Shown: positions 24,459 through 33,577 of the stretch, piece after piece | Position numbering within the stretch: the stretch's first letter is position 1 | How the letters are laid out: every line of letters begins with the position of its first letter | Assembly: GCF_943912325.1 (NCBI RefSeq) | Contig: NZ_CALTTX010000006.1 | Coordinates: 1-64,000, forward strand | Length of the DNA: 64,000 bases | Direction of reading: 5' to 3' | DNA from: an uncultured Microbacterium sp. | GTDB taxonomy: Bacteria > Actinomycetota > Actinomycetes > Actinomycetales > Microbacteriaceae | Made by a program: the position numbers and the translations under genes | Notes under the pieces: generated by a model | What the model saw: only the letters and a program-made list of their open reading frames with translations | Databases searched by the model: none | Told to the model about the DNA's origin: nothing

Positions 24459-26783
24459 TCACGACGCCGAGAATGTCTTGACTAGCGACTCGAGGTCTTC
24501 GTGAGGGAGCGCGCGTAGGGCCTGGCCGCTGCCGAGCTCCCACATCGAGAAGCCGTCCTGGCCGTCGGGCGTGCCGTCGGTCTTCCACGTTCCCTCGGTC
24601 ACGAACTTCACCTGGACCGTCGTGGAGACATCCTTGTGCGGCTGGATCGACAGCAGCTTGCGTCGGGCGTCGCCCTCGACGAGATGGTCGCCCTTCGTGT
24701 CGACACAGATGACCGTGTCGCCGGACCACACGAGGAAGTCCGGGAAGAACCAGATCGTCTGCCCGAGCGACACGAGCTGTATCCGGTAGCCGGTCTGCGA
24801 GCGGTTCCTCGCCCACGTGAGGCCCGTGTCGTCGAGAGCGCGGGCGAAGCGCCGCTCGAAGTCGTTGAGGCCGTCGTAGCCCTCGTGAAGCGCGTTCTTG
24901 AACGTTTCCATGGATCCGCGGCGTACGAGCGTGCTGCCGATCTCGTATGGCTTGGGCTTGAGCTGCTTCAGCACCGCGTGGCGGAGGTACTCGTCGACGG
25001 CCTCGGCAGCGTTGTCGGCGAGGCTCGCGTACGCCCGACTGCCGACGCCGACCTTCGCGTCGAACTTCTGGCCATCGGTATCCATGACTGTCAGCGCGAG
25101 CCGATAGCGCCGGGAGACCTCGCGCTGGAAAACCCATCGAGCGTTGACACGGTTGGACTGCTCAAAGTCCTCCCAGTCGGAGTCGGTCGCGTCGCCCGCG
25201 CCGATCGCCTGGACGACGGTGCGTCGCCGACCTTGGCCGCGGGTGTTCACCGCGTCCTGGGTGTAGTCGAGAACCTTGTCGAGCACCTTCTGCACCGGCT
25301 TCACTGTCGCCTCGTTGTCGACACCAGTACGGGGTATGTGGCGCGATTCCTTCGGCTCGAGATTCACCGGCGTCTCCGTGCCGGGCGGGGAGGTAAGGAT
25401 CCGCACCTCAGGGGCATCGCCACCGAGGCCCCGCCGCACGTCTTCCACGATGTCTTTGAACACGTCGTTGCGGTCGACTCGCACGTAAAAGTGCGCAGTG
25501 TTGAGCCTGTCCGCCTCATAGTGCATCGCCCCTGGCTGGCGTAGCACGCGCCCGACCACCTGAGTGATCTGGACCGTCGACTCCATCGTCTTGTCGACGT
25601 ACGCGAAATACACGGCCGGGTCGTCCCAGCCTTCCTGGAGCGTCTGATTGAAGATGATGTGCCGGTAGTCGCCTGCCACGAAGTCGTCGTAGTCGCTCTC
25701 GCCGCCGCTGAAGAGCACGAAGTCCGCCGGTAGCGGGAAGTCCTTGTCGGTCTTGAGATTCGCGTACACAGCGACCTCGTCGGCCGGGATCCCGCACTGC
25801 TCGGTGAGATACCGCCAGATCTGGATCGGCGGGGCCTGTCGCTGGTCGAAGAGTTGCTTCGGGTCGTCCGTGCGGCTCGCGTCGTCCGCGAGGATGTTCG
25901 TGTTGCAGACGTAGATCGCCTTCGGCGCAAAGCGGAGGCCCTCCGCCTGCGCGGCCGCCTCGGCTTCGCGCATGTCGGTGAGCATCTCGGAGACGGTCTC
26001 CTCCATCGGCGCGTTGAGCCCGTCGAGCGAAATCATCCCTTTGACGAGGCCAGAGGCGACGACCGTCGAGGATTTCACCGACGTGATGAGCGCTTCATCT
26101 GTGTAGCCGGCTTGCAACCGCAGAGGCTGGATGACCTCCGTATCAAATTGCGCCGGGAACCGAAGCGTCGCGCTCGCGAGCAGGAACACACCGGGCTGCT
26201 GCTCGAGGAGGAGGTGCGTCTGCTGATCGGAGAGGTTCTGCGCTTCGTCGTAGACCACGACAAGCGGCCGGCGCTGGCCGTCAGCGGTCTCGCGAACCTT
26301 GAGGGCCTCCCACCGTGTGGTCTCGATGCCGTCGATGTCGTTCGAGAAGATCTTCAGGTTGCTCTTCTCGCGATCCTTCTGGTTGAACGTGCCGACCGTG
26401 GCGAAGTAGAGCAGAGCCTCCTTCGCATCGGCGACGTCGGCCGGGTCGTACTCACTGAGCAGGCGCACCGTGATGCCCGGGAGGAGGTGACTGTACTTGC
26501 CGCCGTTCTCGAGGTTCGCGAAGCTCTGCTGGACGACGACCTTGCCCTTGGACAGCCACAGGATTACGGGCGGGATCTCCGACATCGCCACGATCTCGCT
26601 GACGGCCTGCGCCAGGATTGCGGTCTTCCCGGATCCCGTGATCGAGCTCAACGCCTGGTAGAACGGCACCTCGCGCTTGCTGTCGCGGCGTCCCATGACG
26701 ACAGGATCGGCGTCGTATTCGAAGTACCGGTCGGCCATCTGCGAGGCCGCGTCCTGCTGGAACTGGAAGAGCTCGAGCGCCAT
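24459..26783 (-). CDS. res: Type III restriction enzyme, Res (helicase-nuclease) subunit
   Basis: The 774-residue protein has an SF2 helicase core: Walker A in SSITGSGKTAILAQ, DEAQ box in LVVVYDEAQNLSDQQ, SATLRFP (motif III-like), and motif VI in QVVGRVLRQPGA. At the C-terminus WFFPDFLVWSGDTVICVDTKGDHLVEG is a PD-(D/E)xK nuclease motif (Asp..Asp-x-Lys). Together with Mod it would cleave DNA carrying unmethylated inversely oriented sites. The ATG at 26783 follows the mod stop by 2 nt with GAGGAGG in the mod end as ribosome site. It looks intact. The 3' end abuts the IS481 copy. Confidence 0.9.
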   Translation of the reverse strand: MALELFQFQQDAASQMADRYFEYDADPVVMGRRDSKREVPFYQALSSITGSGKTAILAQAVSEIVAMSEIPPVILWLSKGKVVVQQSFANLENGGKYSHLLPGITVRLLSEYDPADVADAKEALLYFATVGTFNQKDREKSNLKIFSNDIDGIETTRWEALKVRETADGQRRPLVVVYDEAQNLSDQQTHLLLEQQPGVFLLASATLRFPAQFDTEVIQPLRLQAGYTDEALITSVKSSTVVASGLVKGMISLDGLNAPMEETVSEMLTDMREAEAAAQAEGLRFAPKAIYVCNTNILADDASRTDDPKQLFDQRQAPPIQIWRYLTEQCGIPADEVAVYANLKTDKDFPLPADFVLFSGGESDYDDFVAGDYRHIIFNQTLQEGWDDPAVYFAYVDKTMESTVQITQVVGRVLRQPGAMHYEADRLNTAHFYVRVDRNDVFKDIVEDVRRGLGGDAPEVRILTSPPGTETPVNLEPKESRHIPRTGVDNEATVKPVQKVLDKVLDYTQDAVNTRGQGRRRTVVQAIGAGDATDSDWEDFEQSNRVNARWVFQREVSRRYRLALTVMDTDGQKFDAKVGVGSRAYASLADNAAEAVDEYLRHAVLKQLKPKPYEIGSTLVRRGSMETFKNALHEGYDGLNDFERRFARALDDTGLTWARNRSQTGYRIQLVSLGQTIWFFPDFLVWSGDTVICVDTKGDHLVEGDARRKLLSIQPHKDVSTTVQVKFVTEGTWKTDGTPDGQDGFSMWELGSGQALRALPHEDLESLVKTFSAS

Positions 26784-26785
26784 GA

Positions 26786-28687
26786 TCAGCCCTCCTCGGT
26801 GAACGATTCGGTGCGGACATCCAGCCCGAAGTCGGACAGGATCCGGTCGGGGATCTGGTACCACGTCACGTCATCGGTGACGAGAAGATTGCGACGGCTG
26901 TACACGTGGTAGTGGTCCGCCAACCCGGCCGCATCGGCTTCCTCGGTGATCGTCTCGTACACATTCTCGGTGAGGTCGGGGCTGGAGTTCGGTCCCGACC
27001 AGACGAGGAAGATGCCCTCGTTCGCAGCGTTCTTCGCGACCAAGTACGCGTACGGCTCACTGTGACGCTCGACCGGAATGAGCACAGCCGCGCGACGGCT
27101 GCCGGTGCTCGAGTGCGAGGCGATGACAGTGTCGACCATCTCGTCGCGCTCCATGAGCAGCAACGTCTTGGCGTCGACCTTCTTCTCAAGCAGCTTGAAA
27201 GTGAAGCCGCCTCCAAGCGGCTTTCCCTGCCCGTTCGCCCAATCACCGTTGACCACGCGAGCAAGACGATCGGCTGTGAGCGTCTTGGCGTAGGAGTCAC
27301 CCCGTTCTGGGCGTCCCTGCTCGATGAGAATGAACCGCCGGTCGCTACCCGACATCTCGTTGAGCGCGAGGACAGCGTGGCCCGTCGTCCCCGACCCACC
27401 GAACGGGTCGAGGACAGCGCCACCATCCGGGGCCCAGAGCTGGATGATCTTCATCATGAGCTTGAGCGGCTTGACTGTCGTGAACCCGTGCCCCTTGCCG
27501 ACGATCGCAGTGAGCTCGGCCGCGCCGTCGCTACTCCTGCCAGACTCCTCGAAGTCCCAGGACGTCGAGCCGAGTTCGTCGGGGAGATCCATCTCCTCAT
27601 CGGCCCAATAGGTGATCGGAACCTTCCCCTTCCTGATCCTCTCAAGGTATGTCTTCGTCCGAGGACGCCCCTGCCCGTCGCGGCCAAACCAGATGAAGGG
27701 CCACGCCGGCTCCGCCAACCGCGCCTCGGCCCGCTTGGCGACCTCGGGGCCGTAGCCGTCGACAAGCAGAAGTGCCTTGGCTTTGCCGTCGCCGATGGCC
27801 TGCTCGTGGTACAGGGAGCCCCACTGCTCGAGCCACGCCTGGATGTTCCGCTTTGGGTGCCGCCACGCGCCCTCACCAGCGGGGTAATGCAGCTCACCTG
27901 TGAAAGGCGACTGGATGGCGTAGTCGCCGCTGTGGGCCCACGTTCGCGCCGTGAGGTTGCCCTCGCGCCACAATCCGATGGGGTCGGAGTCCGGGTTGCC
28001 GTAGCGTCGGTTGTCGGCGTCAGTACGGTCCATCGATGCAGTCTTGGCGCGGGCGAGGTCGCGTGCGTAGACGAGCACATACTCCGTCGTAGCCGTCACG
28101 CCGCCCTTGTCCGAGCGTGGGGCGGCCGTCTTCTGCCAGTTGATGATTGCGAGCCGGTTCTCCTCGCCGAACAACTCGTCGAGCATCTGGCCGAGATGGA
28201 ACAGCTCGCGGCTGTCGATGCAGATCGCGAGCACACCAGACGGCTTCAGCATCGCTCGCATCATCTGCAGGCGCGGATACATGAACTTCATCCACTTGGT
28301 GTGCTTCGCGGGGTCGTCGCTGCCCACGAACTCGCCCATGTCGGGGTCGTTGGGGTCTGTGTCCCACTTGTCGTTGTAGCGGAAGTCGTCGCCCGTGTTG
28401 TACGGCGGATCGGTGAGGATCAGGTCGACGTGGCCCCGCTCGCGGTACAGGGAGGCCAGCGCCTGCAGGTTGTCGCCCTCAATCAGGAGGTTCCGCGCGC
28501 GGCCGTGCTCGTCGCCCGCGCTGTACTTCTGGATCGTCCGCTGGTTGCGCGGGCGCACTCGGCGGCCGAGCTGCCGGGCAAGGACCTTGCCGGGGAACGA
28601 GAGGTTCACGCCAGCTCCGGTCTTCTCGCGGATCATCTCGATCAGTTGCTCGACGGGCAGATCTTCCAGAGCAAGCGAATCGTCCAC
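26786..28687 (-). CDS. mod: Type III DNA methyltransferase, Mod subunit
   Basis: The 633-residue protein is a beta-class amino methyltransferase: catalytic motif DLILTDPPYNTGDDFRYNDKW comes before the AdoMet-binding motif VLDPFGGSGTTGHAVLAL. The region between (about 200-420) is the variable target-recognition domain. Length fits Mod. The GTG at 28687 was chosen because AAAGGA lies 6 nt upstream; the ATG at 28729 lacks a site. It methylates adenine in an unknown asymmetric sequence, protects the host and is needed by Res. No simple-sequence repeat that would suggest phase variation is seen. Confidence 0.9.
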   Translation of the reverse strand: MDDSLALEDLPVEQLIEMIREKTGAGVNLSFPGKVLARQLGRRVRPRNQRTIQKYSAGDEHGRARNLLIEGDNLQALASLYRERGHVDLILTDPPYNTGDDFRYNDKWDTDPNDPDMGEFVGSDDPAKHTKWMKFMYPRLQMMRAMLKPSGVLAICIDSRELFHLGQMLDELFGEENRLAIINWQKTAAPRSDKGGVTATTEYVLVYARDLARAKTASMDRTDADNRRYGNPDSDPIGLWREGNLTARTWAHSGDYAIQSPFTGELHYPAGEGAWRHPKRNIQAWLEQWGSLYHEQAIGDGKAKALLLVDGYGPEVAKRAEARLAEPAWPFIWFGRDGQGRPRTKTYLERIRKGKVPITYWADEEMDLPDELGSTSWDFEESGRSSDGAAELTAIVGKGHGFTTVKPLKLMMKIIQLWAPDGGAVLDPFGGSGTTGHAVLALNEMSGSDRRFILIEQGRPERGDSYAKTLTADRLARVVNGDWANGQGKPLGGGFTFKLLEKKVDAKTLLLMERDEMVDTVIASHSSTGSRRAAVLIPVERHSEPYAYLVAKNAANEGIFLVWSGPNSSPDLTENVYETITEEADAAGLADHYHVYSRRNLLVTDDVTWYQIPDRILSDFGLDVRTESFTEEG

Positions 28688-28947
28688 GATGTGTCCTTTG
28701 GTTGGGGGCGGCGCAGGTCGTTCTGGCATGTTCCGCTCATGCCAACCACACGTCTACATCCTACGAGCGGGGGCAGACGTTGGTCGGATCCGAAGGGCGC
28801 CGGCAAGGCAGAACACACCTGCCAGCACGCAGCGAAGTCGGACTACTTCAAGCCCTCACGCGCCGAACCGATGACTGCGCAACCATACTCAACAGGCGCG
28901 GGCACGCCAGTGATCGAGATCAGCACCCGCATCGACACTCCCGCCGG

Positions 28948-29433
28948 CTAAAGCGCGAGGTTCAACTCCGCGACATGCCAATCGCTCCGCGAACACTCGC
29001 GACCCCGCCCGTCAGCACCGAGGGCCGAGTCAGCCGAAGCGCCCCGCCGCCACAGGCAGAACGGCGCATGGTTCTCGAGATCGTCGAGCCCATCGGGCCA
29101 GGCCACATCCCCGGGGATGATGACACGGAGTCCCGCCCGGTCCGTCAGTTCGAGCGCTTCGTTGAGCGCGCGCCGCGTCGCGCGCGGGCGCCACCGCCGA
29201 AGCCCTTCGCCGACCTCCCTGTGGTTCATGAGAGCCGGCGCCGGCTCTCGCGCGGTGATCGCCTCGAGCGCGGCAACCGCTCCGAGCTCGGCCACGAGCG
29301 CTCCCGCGACCCCGTCGCCGGGTTCGGTCACGATCGCCCAGGCGATACGCGCACAGCGCTCGGCGTCCACATGATCGGCCCGCACGGCACCCAGGAGCAT
29401 CGGCTCGCACGGCGGAACCTCGCGGGCGCTCAC
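28948..29433 (-). pseudogene. dprA: dprA, N-terminal half (separated by island insertion)
   Basis: The GTG at 29433 overlaps the yifB stop (GTGA), the original operon arrangement. The first 140 residues match the DprA N-terminus: ERCARIAWAIVTEPGDGVAGALVAELGAVAALEAI, then LTDRAGLRVIIPGDVAWPDGLDDLENHAPFCLWRRGA. Homology ends around 29014, and the frame runs 21 more residues into island sequence (DGRGRECSRSDWHV...) before a stop. The Rossmann fold is missing; it lies at 15630-16418. Confidence 0.88.
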
Positions 29434-30944
29434 AGCGCCATCCCCTTGCGGTGAAACAGCGCGCCGCCGATCTCATCGAGCCCCGGGCGATCGACACCCG
29501 CGAGGTCGCTCAACGTCCACGCGAGCCGCAGGGTGCGGTCATAACCCCGCAGCGACAGCACGCCGCGTTCGAGCGCGCGATCGAGCGGGGCGCGCACGCC
29601 GGGCGGTGGCAAGAACCGCGGGGATCGCACGACGGATCCGGGGACAGCGGCGTTGAGTGCGCTTCTCCCCCACCGGTCTGCCGCTCGAAGACGGGCCTCG
29701 GCAACCCGTGCGCGGGCGCTCGCGGAGTCAATCGCCCCGCGCCCCGCCGGCGCGTGCGACATCCGCCGCACGCCGAACTGGATGTCGATGCGGTCCATGA
29801 GCGGCCCCGAGAGCTTGCCGAGATAGCGCCTGACCGTATTGGGCGCGCAGGAACAGACGGCTTCGCTGCTGCCATAGTTGCCGCACGGGCACGGGTTCGT
29901 CGCGAGGACGAGTTGAAACCGCGCGGGAAACTGCGCCGTCGCGCCCGCGCGGTGAATCGTGATGTGCCCCTTTTCGAGGGGTTGGCGAAGCGAATCGAGC
30001 GCTTGCGAGCCGAACTCAGCGGCCTCGTCGAGAAACAGCACGCCGTTGCTGGCTCGGGCGATCGCGCCCGGCCCGATCACGCGCGAGCCTCCGCCAACGA
30101 GTGCCGCCATCGTGGCGGAATGGTGCGGCGCTTCGAACGGGGGCACGCGGCTGAGCGAATCGACGCCGGCGCCCGAGAGCGAACGGATCGCGGCAACCTC
30201 GAGCGCGGCGTCGTCATCGAGCGGCGGCAGGATGCTGGGAAGTCGCTCCGCAAGCATCGTCTTGCCGACCCCGGGCGGGCCCGAGAGCAGCATGTTGTGC
30301 CCGCCCGCGGCAGCGAGCAGCAGCGCGCCGATCGCATCGTCCTGACCGACGACGTCGCTGAGATCGGGAACGGCCGCAGGCTCAACGGCGCTGCTCTCGG
30401 CGAGAACCGGGGCGAGATCGAGCGGCTCGACCTCGCTGCCGTGAGCGATCGCGACGTCGGCGAGTGTCGTCGCCCCGATCACTTCGGCCCCGGCGACGAG
30501 CTGCGCCTCGCGGACGCTCGCGTGCGGCACGATGACGCGGGGCTTGCCGGCGCGCACGGCGGCAAGCACGGCGGGGAGCACCCCGCGGACCGGGCGTAGC
30601 CGACCATCGAGCCCGAGCTCGCCGATGTGCACCGTGCGGGCGACCGAGGAGGCATCCATTCCTCCGCTCGTCGCCAGCGACGCAATGGCGATCGCAACGT
30701 CGAAGCCCGACCCCTGCTTCGGCAGGCTCGCGGGCGAGAGATTGACGGTGAGGCGTCGATCGGGCAGGGGCATGCCGCAGTTCTCGGTCGCGTTCCTCAC
30801 CCGCTGCTGCGCCTCGCCGAGAGCTTTATCGGGGAGTCCGATGATCGAAAAGCTCGGCACGTGCGGCGAGACGTCGGCTTCGACCTCGACGAGCGCACCA
30901 TCGATCCCGGTGAGGGCGATCCCCCACGTGCGCGCGACGGTCAT
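29430..30944 (-). CDS. YifB/ComM-family Mg-chelatase-like AAA+ ATPase
   Basis: The 504-residue protein has an N-terminal Lon-protease-like domain (1-170, with DRRLTVNLSPASLPKQGSGFDVAIAIA), an AAA+ domain with Walker A NMLLSGPPGVGKTMLAERLPSILPP, Walker B GVLFLDEAAEF, and the family insert NPCPCGNYGSSEAVCSCAPNTVRRYLGKLSGPLMDRIDI, plus a C-terminal YifB domain (LSLRGYDRTLRLAWTLSDLAG). ComM in Haemophilus and Vibrio is a helicase that aids transformation. It sits between yraN and the broken dprA with overlapping starts on both sides, so the operon was yraN-yifB-dprA-xerC before the insertion. Confidence 0.92.
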   Translation of the reverse strand: MTVARTWGIALTGIDGALVEVEADVSPHVPSFSIIGLPDKALGEAQQRVRNATENCGMPLPDRRLTVNLSPASLPKQGSGFDVAIAIASLATSGGMDASSVARTVHIGELGLDGRLRPVRGVLPAVLAAVRAGKPRVIVPHASVREAQLVAGAEVIGATTLADVAIAHGSEVEPLDLAPVLAESSAVEPAAVPDLSDVVGQDDAIGALLLAAAGGHNMLLSGPPGVGKTMLAERLPSILPPLDDDAALEVAAIRSLSGAGVDSLSRVPPFEAPHHSATMAALVGGGSRVIGPGAIARASNGVLFLDEAAEFGSQALDSLRQPLEKGHITIHRAGATAQFPARFQLVLATNPCPCGNYGSSEAVCSCAPNTVRRYLGKLSGPLMDRIDIQFGVRRMSHAPAGRGAIDSASARARVAEARLRAADRWGRSALNAAVPGSVVRSPRFLPPPGVRAPLDRALERGVLSLRGYDRTLRLAWTLSDLAGVDRPGLDEIGGALFHRKGMAL

Positions 30945-31303
30945 GACAGACCCTCGAGGTGCTCGATCGAAGCCGACTGCGGCTCGCGCCCGATGATCGC
31001 GACGGCATCGACACGCAGCGCTCGACCACGAGCGCGGTCGGGGTGCTCTTTCGCCCAGAGCCGCGCGAGCTCGTGAAGGCGGCGCAGCTTGAGCGCCGTG
31101 ACCGCCTCGAAGGGGTGACCGAAGCCGCGCCCCGACCTCGTCTTGACCTCGATCGCGACGATCGCGTCACCGTCGAGCGCGACGATATCGATCTCGCCGT
31201 GTCGACATCGCCAATTGCGGTCGAGAATCACCCACCCGCGCTGCCGCAGGTGTTCGCTCGCGCGCTCTTCGCCCGCGCGCCCCAGGTCGTCTTTCGCTGC
31301 CAT
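30941..31303 (-). CDS. UPF0102 family protein YraN (predicted nuclease fold)
   Basis: The 120-residue protein matches YraN: AGEERASEHLRQRGWVILDRNWRCRHGEIDIVALDGDAIVAIEVKTRSGRGFGHPFEAVTALK. The GEIDI..E-x-K arrangement is a PD-(D/E)xK-type nuclease site (Glu, Asp, Glu-Val-Lys). The biological role is not established. Its stop overlaps the yifB start. Confidence 0.92.
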   Translation of the reverse strand: MAAKDDLGRAGEERASEHLRQRGWVILDRNWRCRHGEIDIVALDGDAIVAIEVKTRSGRGFGHPFEAVTALKLRRLHELARLWAKEHPDRARGRALRVDAVAIIGREPQSASIEHLEGLS

Positions 31304-31430
31304 TCGAGCCTCTCCGCCCGGGCAACGCCCGGGTCACGAGACCAGCGTGACAAGACCCTCATCGCCGCCGTCGCGCGTGCGGCGCATCCGTGGAAAGCGA
31401 CGAAAACCGGGGTCTGTGGAGGACGCGAGG

Positions 31431-31754
31431 TTACTCGTCGAGCGAGAGCTCTTGCGGCAGTTCGAAGTCGCGGCGCGAGAGCTCCTCGACGTTGACGTCT
31501 TTGAAGGTCAGCACCCGCACGGACTTCACAAAACGATCGGCGCGGTAGATGTCCCACACCCAGACGTCTTGCATCGTGATCTCGAAATAGAAATCGTGCT
31601 CGGTGTCGCGCCGAACGACGTTGACCTCGTTCGCCAGATAGAAGCGTCGCTCGGTCTCGATCACGTACTGGAACTGCGAGACAACGTCGCGGTACTCGCG
31701 AAACAGAGCCACCTCGAGCTCGCGGTCGTAATCCTCGAAGACATCGTCATCCAT
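31431..31754 (-). CDS. DUF2469 family protein
   Basis: The 107-residue acidic protein (MDDDVFEDYDRELEVALFREYRDVVSQFQYVIETERRFYLAN) is the actinobacteria-restricted DUF2469 family, nearly always next to rnhB and yraN. Function is unknown. TAGGAT lies 9 nt before the ATG and no Shine-Dalgarno is seen. A CCCGGG-CAACG-CCCGGG hairpin (31317-31333) lies between it and yraN. Confidence 0.9.
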   Translation of the reverse strand: MDDDVFEDYDRELEVALFREYRDVVSQFQYVIETERRFYLANEVNVVRRDTEHDFYFEITMQDVWVWDIYRADRFVKSVRVLTFKDVNVEELSRRDFELPQELSLDE

Positions 31755-31820
31755 GGTGCATCCATCCTAAGCCGATGAGCCCGCAGGCCCGCGCGGCCGA
31801 AGCGGCCACAGTAGCCGCGC

Positions 31821-32495
31821 TCAGAACAGCGCGACCGCCGACGCATCGCCGATCGCCCACGATGCTCGGTGAAGCGGGCTGAGCCCGTGCTCGCGGATCG
31901 CCGCGCGGTGATCCGCACTCGCATAACCCTTGTTTCGGTCCCAGCCGTACGCCGGAACATCATCGTGCACGATCCGCATGAGATCGTCGCGCGCGACTTT
32001 GGCGATGACGGATGCCGCGGCGGCGCTCGCACAATCGCGGTCGGCCTTCACGACCGGTTGCACACGCAAACCGGGCGATCCGTGGCGCGTGATGTAGTCG
32101 TGGTTGCCGTCGAGGATGACGAGCGCTTCCTCGATCGGTACCCCGTGCGCCTTCAGGTCGGCGAGCGCGCGGCGCGCAGCGAGTCCGAGTGCGGGGATGA
32201 TGCCGATCTCATCGACCTCATCGGCGCTCGCCCACCCCACGGCGCTCTGCGCGACCCACGCGGCCGCCGCGCGCGCGAGCGCCGCCCGACGCTTCTCGGG
32301 GACGAGCTTCGAGTCGCGCAGGCCCTCGGGAATCCGGCGCCGCCCGGCGGAAGCATCCAGAAACGATGCCTCCATCGCGACGGCGCCCACGGCGACCGGC
32401 CCGGCAAGCGCTCCCCGGCCGACCTCGTCGCACGCGATGATCAGCGGGTATCGCGCGAGTTCGGCGCGCTCGCGCTCGAGGGTGGGTTCGATCAC
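31821..32495 (-). CDS. rnhB: Ribonuclease HII
   Basis: This protein removes RNA from RNA/DNA hybrids. It has the RNase HII motifs IIACDEVGRGALAGPVAVGAVAM (Asp and Glu), the VILDGNHDYI strand (Asp) and VKADRDCASAAAASVIAKVARDD. With the GTG at 32495, which overlaps the lepB stop (GTGA), it is 224 residues. An ATG at 32525, inside lepB, is an alternative that adds ten residues. The gene follows lepB in the usual actinobacterial order. Confidence 0.93.
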   Translation of the reverse strand: MIEPTLERERAELARYPLIIACDEVGRGALAGPVAVGAVAMEASFLDASAGRRRIPEGLRDSKLVPEKRRAALARAAAAWVAQSAVGWASADEVDEIGIIPALGLAARRALADLKAHGVPIEEALVILDGNHDYITRHGSPGLRVQPVVKADRDCASAAAASVIAKVARDDLMRIVHDDVPAYGWDRNKGYASADHRAAIREHGLSPLHRASWAIGDASAVALF

Positions 32496-33391
32496 ACGAG
32501 GCCCCGGCGCATGGGCAAGAGCCACGGCGGATCGGCCGAGGCCGCGGGCGGCGACGCCGGAACGCCCGAGAAGACGTCGTGGTGGAAATCGAGCATCCCG
32601 AATCGCGAGAACGGATACGTGATGACGAAAGCGCGGCCTACGACGTTGTCGATCGGCACGAAACCCTTGCCCGGCTGGTCCTGGTGGTAGCGGGAGTCCT
32701 CGGAGTTGTAGCGGTTATCGCCCATGACCCACAGGCTCCCGGCGGGAACCGTGACATCGAACGACACGCTCGACGCGGGCGCATCGGGCGTCGGGCGCAC
32801 GATGTAGCGGGTTTCATCGATCGGGGTGCCATTGACCTCGACCTGACCGAGAGCGTTGCAACACGTCACGTGATCACCGGGCACACCGATGACGCGCTTG
32901 ATGAGGTGATCGTCGCTATCGGGCGCGGCAAGACCGACGAGCGAGAGCACCCATTCCCATGCTGCGACGAGCGGCGGCGGGTCGGCGGTCGCCGGCACGT
33001 TGTTGAGCCAGCCGCCCGGGTCGCGGAATACGACGATGTCGCCGCGCGCGTAGCCGCCGAAGCGCGGAGTGATCTCGTCGACGAGAATCCGGTCTTGCAC
33101 CTGGAGCGTATTCATCATCGACCCCGAGGGGATGTAGAACGAGCGCACGAGGAACGTCTTCACCAGGAACGACACCAGAAGCGCGATCAGCACGATCACG
33201 ACGATGTCGCGCACCAACGCGAGAAAGCCGCGGCCCCTCGACGGGCGAGCCGGTGACGTGGATGCCTCGGATCCGGTCGATTCCGGATCATCGGCGTCCC
33301 CCGACGGCGCGGCTCGCAATGCCCGGCGGGTGGGAAATACGGCCTCCGGCAGTCCCGTCGTGGGGCCGGTGGCGTCGGAAGAAGCAGACAC
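32492..33391 (-). CDS. lepB: Signal peptidase I
   Basis: About 299 residues, an S26 protease that removes signal peptides at the membrane. The N-terminal cytoplasmic part is disordered, one transmembrane helix follows (DIVVIVLIALLVSFLVKTFLV), then the catalytic motifs SFYIPSGSMMNTL (Ser), RGDIVVFRDP, HLIKRVIGVPGD (Lys) and MGDNRYNSEDSR. The start is uncertain: GTG at 33391 is chosen because GAGAG lies about 8 nt upstream; the frame reaches 33451. It is 186 nt from rplS with a terminator between. Confidence 0.92.
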   Translation of the reverse strand: MSASSDATGPTTGLPEAVFPTRRALRAAPSGDADDPESTGSEASTSPARPSRGRGFLALVRDIVVIVLIALLVSFLVKTFLVRSFYIPSGSMMNTLQVQDRILVDEITPRFGGYARGDIVVFRDPGGWLNNVPATADPPPLVAAWEWVLSLVGLAAPDSDDHLIKRVIGVPGDHVTCCNALGQVEVNGTPIDETRYIVRPTPDAPASSVSFDVTVPAGSLWVMGDNRYNSEDSRYHQDQPGKGFVPIDNVVGRAFVITYPFSRFGMLDFHHDVFSGVPASPPAASADPPWLLPMRRGLV

Positions 33392-33534
33392 GAACACTCT
33401 CTCGCGGAACGCACCCTCGGCGCTCTGCCCGACAAGCGTCGCACATCGCACGAGCCGTTCCGCGCACGACGCGGCGGCAGTCCCGACGACGCGGCTGATC
33501 CGAGTGCGGCAAGTCCCGAAAACGACGAACGGCC

Positions 33535-33559
33535 CCGGCGCAATGCCGGAGCCGTTCGT
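33535..33559 (-). terminator. Rho-independent terminator after rplS
   Basis: A 15-bp stem region (ACGAACGGC..GCCGTTCGT outer arms with one mismatch and GC-rich inner pairs) closes just after the rplS stop. On the minus strand it is followed by CGTTTTC, a short T tract. Confidence 0.78.
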
Positions 33560-33577
33560 TCGAAGAACGGCGATCGC

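Larger units (their letters stand above)
16419..29013. mobile_element. Integrated mobile island interrupting dprA (about 12.6 kb, ends approximate)
   Basis: The limits are set by where DprA homology stops: just before ALVAIVGARA on the left (near 16418) and after LWRRGASADSALGA on the right (near 29014). The recombinase gene lies at the left end, as expected for a recombinase-driven insertion. Cargo includes an XRE protein, a Zn-knuckle protein, small unknowns, HxlR, NTF2-like, TfoX-N, IS481 and type III R-M. I found no terminal inverted repeats. A 7-bp TCGCGAC is shared by both flanks, but crossing over there does not restore the dprA frame. The 260 bp at 28688-28947 contain no convincing gene and may hold the right-end sequences. 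Confidence 0.85.

Noticed and set aside
23405..24475. IS481 terminal inverted repeats
   Set aside because: No matching ends could be found by eye around the transposase; the 23415-23448 palindrome is better explained as a terminator.
26786..28687. Phase-variable repeat tract in mod
   Set aside because: Type III mod genes often carry simple repeats, but none of notable length is seen in this gene.
28864..28951. Short ATG-TAA ORF at the right end of the island
   Set aside because: About 28 codons, no ribosome site, no recognisable motif; coding is not supported.
26906..28951. Long plus-strand open frame opposite mod and res
   Set aside because: It is the reverse complement of convincing methyltransferase and helicase genes; long antisense frames are common at this GC content.
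16410..29003. TCGCGAC shared by both island flanks as the insertion core
   Set aside because: Joining the flanks at this 7-mer leaves the dprA halves out of frame by one base, so the true crossover is probably elsewhere within about 20 bp.
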